Shown here one piece after another: positions 56,200 through 64,000 of a DNA stretch of 64,000 bases. The notes beneath the pieces were generated by a model. It was not told the DNA's origin. It searched no databases and was given only the letters and a program-made list of their open reading frames with translations. This stretch comes from Petaurus breviceps papuanus (lineage: Eukaryota > Chordata > Mammalia > Diprotodontia > Petauridae), in assembly GCA_028583685.1 (NCBI GenBank), contig JAMXIF010000003.1:74232633-74296632 (forward strand), written 5' to 3'. Position numbers and translations under genes: made by a program. Position 1 is the stretch's first letter; every line of letters starts with the position of its first letter.

Positions 56200-57345
56200 C
56201 TGTTTTGTTTTATTTTTTCCTTGATCGTATTTAATATTTTCCCATTATATGTAAAGATAATTTTCAATATTCACTTTTATAAGGTTTTGAATTCTATTTT
56301 TTTGGGAGGGCAATTGGGGTTAAGTGACTTGCCCAAGGTCACACAGCTAGTTTTTGTGTTAAGTGTCCAAGGTCAGATTTGAACTCAGGTCCTCCTGACT
56401 CCAGGGCCAGTGCTCTATTCACTGTGCCACCTAGCCGCCCCTCCAATTTTTTTTTCTATCTTCTTCCCCTTCCACCTACCCAAGACAGCAAGCAATTTGT
56501 TATAGGCTATACATGAACAATCATATTAAACATATTTCTGCATTAGTCAAGAACAATCAGAATAAAAGTGAAAAAAAAAACCATGAGAAAGAAACAAAAG
56601 GGTGCTTCCATCTGCATTCAGGCTCCATAGCTCTTCTCTGGAGGTGGCCAGCATATTCCATCTTGAGTCTTTTGGAATTGTCTTTGATCATTGTATTCCT
56701 GAGAAAAGCTAAGTTTATCAGAGTTGGGCATCCCACAATGTGGCTGCTACTATGTATACTCTTGGTTCTGCTCACTTTACTCAGCATCAGTTCATGTTAA
56801 GTCTTTCCAGTTTTTTTCTGAAATCCACCTACTCATCATTTCTTATAGAACAACAGTATTCCATTGCATTCATACACCAAAACTTGTTCAGTCATTTCCC
56901 AACTGATGAGCATCCCCTTAATTTCAACTTCTCTATGACAAAAAGAACTGCTACAAATATTTCTTCACGTGTGGGTCCTTTTCCCTTTTTTATTAACTCT
57001 CTGGATACAGGTCTAGTAGTGGTATTCCTTGGGTCAAACAAGCACAGTTTCATAGCCCTTTGAGCATAGTTCCAAATTGCTCTCCAGAATGCCTGGGTCA
57101 GTTCACAGCTCCACCAACAGTGCATTAATGTCTCCATTTTCCCACATCTTTTCCAACATTTAGCCTTTTCTTTTTTTGTCATGTTAGTTAATCTTAAAGG
57201 TGTGAAGTGGTACCTCAGAGTTGTTTTAATTTGCATTTTCTAACCAATAGTGATTTAGAGCATTTTTCATATAACTATATATAATTTTAATTTCTTCATC
57301 TGAAAATGTCTGTTCATATCCCTTGACTATTGGTAGGAGAATGGT
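56200..57345 (-). repeat. L1 3' end, antisense, with nested SINE
   Basis: 'ttgagtcttttggaattgtc' and 'tttatcagagttgggcatcc' are the reversed 3' UTR. The ORF2 end encodes the minus-strand peptide 'CWKRCGKMETLMHCWWSCEL' (57236-56892). 5'-truncated near 57345. A SINE lies at 56297-56441. Confidence 0.88.
56297..56441 (-). mobile_element. WSINE1-like SINE nested in L1
   Basis: 'ggcaattggggttaagtgac', 'aactcaggtcctcctgactc' and 'gtgccacctagccgcccc' in reverse layout. T-rich flanks prevent a confident target duplication. Confidence 0.9.
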
Positions 57346-57820
57346 TCAAGTACTCAGGAAAACAATCTGGAATTGTGAAGAAAAAAGTTACTAAATTTTC
57401 TATGTCCTCTAAGAGATTCCACATTATACCTCCTCTCTAAGCATGCAAACTTTGGTTAATCATGTCACAGAAGAGTGACTTCTTCCCATAATGATCACAG
57501 ACAGAATTTACTGTTGACCAGTAATTTGGGCTTTCAACTTTATGGCTTCATTTCTTTTTCCTGTACACACATGATAAAGTTCTCTTTCTACACTGCAAGT
57601 TCTATGATGGCACAGCATACATATGTGTGTACATATGTTTCTGGGTATATATATATATACATATATATACACACATAGACTTATGTGGATATATAGGTAT
57701 GTATATGTACATTTATGTATGTGCATGTGTGTATATGTATGGATATATATGTACATCCAGCTGTTGCATTTAGTTGATGTTACCAAAGCCATGCACTGAT
57801 TTTCTGAAATAGGCTGCTGT
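57346..57820. other. Unassigned, with AT/GT microsatellite
   Basis: 57640-57750 is an imperfect 'tatatacacacatagac'/'tgtatatgta' microsatellite. The rest is unassigned. Confidence 0.6.
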
Positions 57821-58358
57821 TCATCCTTCTTTTCAAAACGGACCTATGACATCACAGGGTAATGTCTTGATTTGCATGTGAATTGGATTTTAGTGAGGCA
57901 GAGTTGTAAAAAGTCATCAGCTTCACTCTCTCTTCCAGAATTATTGATGTCAAGTGTTAAGACAAAAGTCAGGATGACTGATGATGGCCTGGTATTCAGT
58001 GCATGACCTTTACATCTTCAAGGTCTGACCAAGCTCTAAGCTCTTCACAGTGCCTACTTCAAATGCCCTTATGGCCTTTGTTCTCATCCATTCATTCCAT
58101 TAGAAGAATTCTTTACATGCTTGGGATAGACATCCCCCAACTCACCCATGCTTTTGAGGCCTGTTGGTTAAATTCAACCTGATTTAGCCTGTCTACTGAA
58201 ATAGCTTTACCTGGGCATGGCCACTGTGTGTGCTACAGCTTCTCTGAGCCACGCATGAGAGTTAGGTGGCAGATGCACACCAAAGGCGGATGAGTAACCT
58301 TGTAGAGAACTCAGCAAGCTCTCACACCAGAGGCGCTACTCCTCCCTGAACACCCCGT
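57821..58358 (-). repeat. RTE-tailed repeat, long form (~540 bp)
   Basis: The left part (57821-58000) reverses the repeat at 31370-31600: 'attggattttagtgaggcag', 'aaaagtcatcagcttcactc', 'gtcaggatgactgatgatgg'. The right part (57995-58358) matches 22283-22660: 'ggtctgaccaagctctaag', 'ctccctgaacacccc'. This copy joins both halves, defining one family. No ORF seen. Confidence 0.7.
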
Positions 58359-58499
58359 ATGGCTAATGACAAGGAAACAAGTAAATACAAAGAATTTAAA
58401 ATAATCAAAGCACTTCTGGGGACTTTCCGGCTAAATTACCTACATTTTCTTTGAATTCTATGTCTACAAAGTAATAGCCAAGCCACCCCCTCCCAATAA

Positions 58500-58690
58500 T
58501 TTCTTGAGTAGGGATGTGACATGGTGAAACTTGGGCTTTAGGAAAATCACTTTGATATCTGAGTGAAGCATGGACTGGAATAGGGAATGAACTGAGGTAG
58601 GAAGATCAATCAAAAAACTTTTTGTAACAGTGTGGGCATGAGGTGATAAGGACCTTTACCAGGGGAGTAGAGGGGCCAAAGGAGAGAAGG
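58500..58690 (-). repeat. L2 fragment, antisense
   Basis: 'gctttaggaaaatcactttg' and 'catgaggtgataaggacctt' are reversed L2 ORF2 sequence. Confidence 0.7.
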
Positions 58691-58713
58691 AGCTGTATGC
58701 CAAATGCAGAATA

Positions 58714-58729
58714 AGACACACACACACAT

Positions 58730-58760
<31 letters not shown>

Positions 58761-58806
58761 CACACATATATACACACACATATCTATATATATATATCTA
58801 TATATA
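58714..58806. repeat. (CA)n/(TA)n microsatellite
   Basis: 'cacacacacacacacacata' followed by TA-rich variants. Confidence 0.93.
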
Positions 58807-58975
58807 ATTTGGACATGGCCAATGAGCATATTTGCTTAACTGTAAGTATACATGAAAAAGAAATATATGTATATATGTCTATGCATACACATATAGTAAT
58901 AGGCTATATTACCTAGGTAATATCTGTGAATATATACATGCATATGTACACACATAATATTTATTACAAAGGTTT

Positions 58976-58979
<4 letters not shown>

Positions 58980-59020
<41 letters not shown>
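58980..59020. repeat. (GT)n microsatellite, ~20 units
   Basis: Uninterrupted GT run, 58 bp upstream of the 7SL pseudogene. Confidence 0.97.
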
Positions 59021-59023
<3 letters not shown>

Positions 59024-59078
59024 AATTTCCCGATTGGTGGTGAGGGCAGGAAGTGGAGAGAAAAGAAATACTTTCAAC

Positions 59079-59370
59079 AGCTAGGCATGGTGGTACATTC
59101 CTGTGACCCAGAGGTTGAGGCAAATGGTTTGAATGAATTCAGGAGTTCAAAGCTGCAGTAGGACACATTTTGGATGACACCAGTATGGGAAACCTCAGAG
59201 AACAGTGTATGACCAGGCTGCCTAAGAAGGCATAAGTTGGTACAGGTCTGAAATGGAGCAGATCAAAGTATTCATTCTTATTTTCAGTGGGATCAAGCCC
59301 ATAAGTACCTGATGCATTTCCAGCCTGAGTGAGGTAGAGAGACCTAGTCTCAAACAAACAAATAAACAAA
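59079..59370 (+). pseudogene. RN7SL (pseudogene): 7SL (SRP) RNA retropseudogene
   Basis: Resembles 7SL RNA, the scaffold of the signal recognition particle, from end to end. The 5' Alu domain: 'ctaggcatggtggtacattc', 'ctgtgaccca', 'caggagttcaaagctgcagt'. The S domain: 'gaccaggctgcctaagaagg', 'ggtctgaaatggagcagatc', 'cagtgggatcaagcccataa'. The 3' Alu-domain half: 'ccagcctgagtgaggtagag' and 'agacctagtctc', then an A-rich tail ('aaacaaacaaataaacaaa'). The S domain rules out an Alu/B1-type SINE. Substitutions are spread throughout, and short stretches are missing near the 5' end (the 'ctactcggg' region) and in the S-domain helix arm. The A-rich tail points to LINE-mediated retroposition. Not a functional gene. 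Confidence 0.88.
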
Positions 59371-59992
59371 TGATTGCTAATTGAAAATCAAATTCAAAAG
59401 ACAAAAAAGAAACATGGACATTCATGTCACATGTCGAAATGCATGGATACTTGGGAAAATGTGTCCCATCCTCATTACACCAATGACAATATTTGATTAT
59501 GTTGTCAATAAGAAAGGGGAGTGTTTGGATTCAATTTATAGCCACACATACACACACACACACACACACAAACACACAAACAGAATCTCAAACACTCTCA
59601 TCAGGAAAGCTCTCCTTTGGACCAAGAGTTTGTTACTACTTTTATCTAGGTTGGAGAGGCTATCTATGTGGAAGCCTAGGGTTTGAGCAGGTCAGAAAAC
59701 TTAGAAAAATATTTTTAAACAATTATGAATGGTCCCCCCCAGGGAATTTTTATATGTCATTTTTATATTTCTTCATGTTAAATGAAGTGAAGCTTCTAAG
59801 ACCTCAGGCAGCTAACTGCATCACCAGGCAAGGATTGACTTAGTAATTTCCTTTTTTATCTGGACAGTAAAGAATATTACTGAGCCACCATAACTTATAG
59901 CTTGTGACAAGGCATGATTTTATGACTGTTAGATATTAAAATGTGTTGTAGAATTTTTAAAAATATATAACCCACATAATAGAGTTATTGGG
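59371..59992. other. No gene seen; (CA)n at 59549-59577
   Basis: The plus frames at 59381-59843 run through the CA tract (repeated Thr-His) and are not genes. Confidence 0.6.
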
Positions 59993-60292
59993 CAACTAGG
60001 TAGTGCAATGGATAGAGTGTAGGACTTGGCATCAGGAATTTAAGTTCAAATACTTCCTTAGATATTTACTAGATGTGTCACTCTGGGGGAAATCACTTAA
60101 TCTCTCTCATTCTGCTTTTTTCATATATAAAATAGGGATAACCATAGCACCTACCTCACAGACTTGCCATGAGAAGCAAATGAATTAACACCTGTAAAGT
60201 GCTTTGCAAATCTAAAATCATTCCATATACACTAGTCATCATCATCATCATCATCATCATTGTTATGGTTGTTGTTATCATTATTATTATTA
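59993..60292 (+). repeat. MON1-type CORE-SINE with (ATC)n/(ATT)n tail
   Basis: 'caactaggtagtgcaatgga', 'ggcatcaggaatttaagttc', 'cacctacctcacagacttgc' and 'gtaaagtgctttgcaaatct', then ATC repeats at 60236-60262. Confidence 0.88.
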
Positions 60293-60374
60293 CATTTTAC
60301 ACCAATTAATTCATAGCTTCTAGGTGGGTTGGATATTATAAGTGAATGGAGTTTCATCAGTTATTTTAAGTGTC

Positions 60375-60450
60375 CAGAAAAGCAATATGACATTGTGGAT
60401 CAGATGCTTAGCTTAAAGGTCGAAAGGCTTGGGTTCAAGTGCTAATCTGA
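60375..60450 (+). repeat. CORE-SINE head fragment
   Basis: 'gacattgtggatcagatgct' and 'cttgggttcaagtgctaat' are the 5' half of a MIR-like SINE. Confidence 0.5.
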
Positions 60451-60454
60451 CATA

Positions 60455-60660
60455 GGAGATCACAGATTTAGAGCTACAGGAGACCTCAGAGGTCATCTAG
60501 TCTGATGCCATAATTTGATAGATGAGAAACTCCGACCCACAGAAGGTAATTATTGACTTGCCCAAGGCCACCCAAGTATTAAGCATCATAGGCAGGATCT
60601 GAACCCAGATCATTTGACTACAGAGCTAGTGTGCTTTCCACTACCAGACTGACTTCCTCT
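60455..60660 (+). repeat. MIR3-like SINE
   Basis: 'tcacagatttagagctacag', 'gacctcagaggtcatctagt', 'cttgcccaaggccacccaag' and 'ggatctgaacccagatcatt'. Confidence 0.75.
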
Positions 60661-62574
60661 CTTGGCAGCATGACCATAGTCAGTTCACTTAACATCACCC
60701 CAAGCAGCATGCTACCACAGTAGGAATTTCCTACAAAGATGAAATTGCAGTTCCATCAGAACAAAACTAATAAGCAATGAAAATAAAAACTAGTGCCTAG
60801 CATATGACATGTCCCCTTCCACCAAAGAGCTCATGATATTTTGAGTTGATAAAACTTTCTGACTTTCCTAAATAATAATAAATTTCGTGTTCATTGCTTC
60901 TTAATTTCAAAGCTACCTCCTCATTTGCATTTGTCTTTATTCCTGAATGAAGGCAATTTATATTTTACAGTAATAGAGTTACCAAAAACTGAGTTTGCAG
61001 TTAACACATGCTAAAATCAGTATAGTCTAGCATTGCTATCATATAAGCCATATTTTTTTTTTTCATTTTAACACGACGGGTAAGATTTTTCTACCATGTG
61101 ATGTGAACTGAAAAAGTATTCCAGATATTACTTCGTTTCATTCAATTTCTTAACATAAAGCCAGAAATCCCCAGGACAAGAGAAAATCCTAAGAAGGTAA
61201 AATAACTTTTGAACTGCTCATAAAGTGCTAAAGACCTTTGCTATAATCTACTGTAATAAGGAGTTTTTCTTAAAATGAAATTCTAAATCCGAAGAAGACT
61301 AAACTGCAAACTCAAGACAAAATTTGCATTTGAAAAAGACAAGAAACAAAAGAAAAAAATGCCTTTTGAGGTGATAAACATGCATAAGGGACCACAGAAG
61401 GGCATACCTAGTTTCCTTTCACTGGGGATTCTCATATACAACAATGACTTAAAACAACATCTTTAGATGCAAATCTATAACTGTCAAAATAGTAACCAAA
61501 GTAAACATTTGCTTGTATTCCATTTTCTCTTTAGCACTTACTTATAACCAATTATGTTATGTAGAAAAATATATTGCTAAAGGAAAACCTTAATTAGCTG
61601 GAATACTTGGGGAGGTAGGGCCTTAATTAATTTAATTTTCTGTTTAATTCAGGATTAACCAGAAACTTTACTTTAGCAAGCATTTATTAAGCACCTACCA
61701 ATTTCAAGGTTGTATAAAAAGGCTTTGTGTTTCAATCTTTCTGGCTGAATAACTTTCCAAAACACCCATTTTCCTTCCTATCAATATATAATAATGAAAA
61801 CTGATTTATATAGAATACATGGATTATATGTTCAATACTTTTGTATACACTACTGATGGTCAATACTGATTATATACTGAAATATAATTATTTCATTTGA
61901 GATTTAAAACAACCTTATAACCATGACTAACACAAGGCCATTGCCACTTCATCCAGGGCACTGATATCTGAGGGTAGATTTAGAGGGATATACTTCCTTC
62001 CTCCTCTGTCCCCAGAGTGCTCACCTAGGTGGGCCTTTGTTGTTGAGGCCAGTAGAGGACAACAAAACTTAAAAGATCACCTCAGAAAGGAAGTTCCCCA
62101 ACCAAAGTGAAGAAAGAGTCACTCTCTTCCTCACCCCCTAAATTCATACCAGATGTCAGAAAGTTTTGGTTCTACAAATGGCTGAAGATTTCTCAGGGTT
62201 CCAGCATCAATTTTTCCCAAATGTAATTTTCACTGAGCAATATTGGAGGTATAGAATAATAGTGAATATACTTCAATTCTTCAAAGATCCATAATATTAC
62301 CCTTCCACTGATAGTCACTTCATTTCTCAGTAGATGGTTTAATATGTTGTCATGGGCAAAAAAAATCTTACTACTTAGTGCCCAATCCTTTAATAATGAA
62401 TCTTTCTCTATTTAGCCAGGTTGGTTCTCAGTTAATAAGCATGAAACCCATGTTGGACCAATAGTCAAATGTTCTTCCATATTGATATTGGTGACCAGAA
62501 CTTGTGTATTGCTGGTTTTACTTTCAATAATCAGGACATGATTAGGCATTGAATTAGGACTTCAGAGAGCAAAT
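60661..62574. other. Repeat-poor, no gene seen
   Basis: About 1.9 kb with only a weak L2-tail trace at 61672-61705. No exon recognised. A candidate for conserved noncoding sequence. Confidence 0.5.
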
Positions 62575-62704
62575 GTAATGTATAGCACCTTTAAATTTTC
62601 AAGGTGTTTTGATGAGAATATCATCTCATCAACTGGCAAGTCAGCTCTGTGAGGAAATCAAGGGAGGAATAAAACTATCCTTATTTGGTGAATAAAGAAA
62701 ATCA

Positions 62705-62992
62705 TCGTCATTAACAACATTTATATAACACCTGCTATGTGCCAGGCACTGTGCTGTGTTTTTACAAATATTATCTCATTTGATCCTCACAACAACCCTG
62801 GGAAGTAGGTGTTATTATTATCTGCATTTTACATATGAGGAAACTGAGGCAGACACAAGTTAAATTAGGTTTAATTTCATGCAGGTTCATGCAGCTAGTT
62901 AAGTCTCTGAGGGTATATTTGAACTCAGATCTTCCTGACTCCAGACCCAGAGCTTTATGCCCTATGGTGCCACCCAGCTGTCCACACAGCCA
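62705..62992 (-). repeat. MON1/MIR-type CORE-SINE, antisense
   Basis: 'acacctgctatgtgccaggc', 'tctcatttgatcctcacaac', 'atatgaggaaactgaggcag' and head 'ggtgccacccagctgtcc'. Full length. Confidence 0.88.
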
Positions 62993-64000
62993 GCAGGAAA
63001 ACCTGTATTAACTAAATTGGTACTGAGATCCTGAAAAGTATTTTCTTTGGTGTTTGTTTTACTGGGCTGCGTGTATGTGTTTTAAATGGAAATTATTGAT
63101 ACTAGCTTACTTTCTTTTAACTTGTCTTGTTACTTTCTGGTACAAATTAAGTCTTTCTTTTGTCTATTCCCCCAAAATTTCTAGTTTATTGAAGGTTCTG
63201 GTTAATCCAGCTTCTACTAAGATGTCCAAAGCTTCCCTGTTGGGAAACATACTGTTCATAGAATACTGCGATCTAATGAATCTGACCATGGGCTAAGAAG
63301 AAGATTTAAGTTCCAATCTGGGTTCTTCTCCAATGTGGATGACTGTTATAAAAGAATATACTCTCTCTGCTTCACTGCATGCCTAGGAATGCTGCACCAT
63401 GTGAGGAAGAATCCATTGTATGTTTTGAAGGCAGTCTTAAACATTCTATAATATTCACACAAAGTGTCACAAAACCATTTGGAATCCACATCAGATATTC
63501 TATATGAGAAAATATGCTTTGTTTTCAGAATTATCAGTAATGCTCATACAAAAAGAATCCATATTATACTGATGAAGTAGGGAAAGAGATAAAGACTGGT
63601 CCTGCATTTTTGTTGTCAAAGTAAAGTGCTTTTACTGATACAATTAGACATAGTCTCTATAATTTACAATCTTAGAATCACTTAGAGAGTTAAGAGACTG
63701 AGACTTGCCCAGGGTCACATGGGGAGTATTTGGCAGAGACAGGGCTCCTCAAACATTGAAATTAAATAACAAAACAGAGAAGGAACTGCTAAAAACACAA
63801 TTTGTTTGCTTTTAATATCTTGGGAGCCTTGAGATTCTACAAACATATTTTTCTTAAAATTTTCTGGTTCCACAAAAGAGGTAAGCATCAATGACTTTGT
63901 TTTTGGCAGATTTCCTACAGGTTCCTTCACCCAACCACGTAATTGAGAACTTATATACAATCACTTTACCCAAAGAGAAAATTGTTTATCATTTTATGTT
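62993..64000. other. No gene seen; weak MIR3 trace
   Basis: Unassigned apart from 'gagacttgcccagggtcaca' at about 63660-63745, a MIR3-like core fragment. The 80-residue frames at 63054-63296 (plus) and 63715-63960 (minus) have no domain. Confidence 0.45.

Noticed and set aside
58714-58806. CRISPR-like array appearance
   Set aside because: Simple dinucleotide repeats without spacers, in a vertebrate genome.

Overview
This 64 kb window looks like marsupial nuclear DNA, most likely Australidelphian. It is AT-rich and CpG-poor and made almost entirely of old interspersed repeats and microsatellites. The assignment rests on the repeats: many tRNA-derived SINEs with the head 'ggcagctaggtggcacagtg', CORE-SINEs of the MIR/MON1/MAR1 kind, marsupial-style LINE-1 and half-LINE (HAL1) copies, abundant L2, CR1/L3-like pieces, and an RTE-clade LINE. 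A second short SINE group (head 'ggccaggtagcacag', body 'gcacccacccagaaac') is one I associate with Australian rather than American marsupials. That last step is recollection, not a database result.

I find no host protein-coding exon that I can defend. Every open frame I checked is either a LINE fragment, the antisense of a LINE or SINE, microsatellite read-through, or chance. The window is therefore intergenic or deep intron.

Layout: 0-4 kb holds a CORE-SINE, an AT microsatellite, a reverse-orientation solo LTR and an old L1 tail. 4-9 kb is AT-rich and repeat-poor. 9-11.5 kb has a (GT)n tract, a CR1-like fragment and a MIR3-like SINE. 11.5-17.8 kb is a nearly complete L1 on the minus strand: 3' UTR, ORF2, a long purine-rich spacer, ORF1 and part of the 5' UTR. 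17.8-22.1 kb is an old L2 broken by a SINE, a full-length HAL1 and a second SINE. 22-26 kb is SINEs, an RTE-tailed repeat and a large GATA array. 26-28.8 kb is a second HAL1 containing a SINE. 28.8-33.3 kb is L2 pieces and a SINE cluster that includes a dimeric SINE bounded by one target-site duplication. 33.5-43 kb holds CR1, L2 and CORE-SINE pieces plus unassigned DNA. 43-50.5 kb holds a long antisense L2, an L1 carrying a solo LTR, an RTE LINE and an L1 3' end with a SINE in its A-tail. 50.5-58.7 kb is L2, CR1 and L1 fragments with a short tandem repeat. At 59.1 kb there is a retrotransposed 7SL (SRP) RNA pseudogene. 60.7-64 kb is mostly repeat-poor.

No operon-like or interacting gene system is present. 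What the window offers is transposon biology: the HAL1 copies keep the L1 inter-ORF spacer and leave L1 similarity a few bases into ORF2; two SINE subfamilies occur both singly and joined as a dimer; and nested insertions give a relative chronology.
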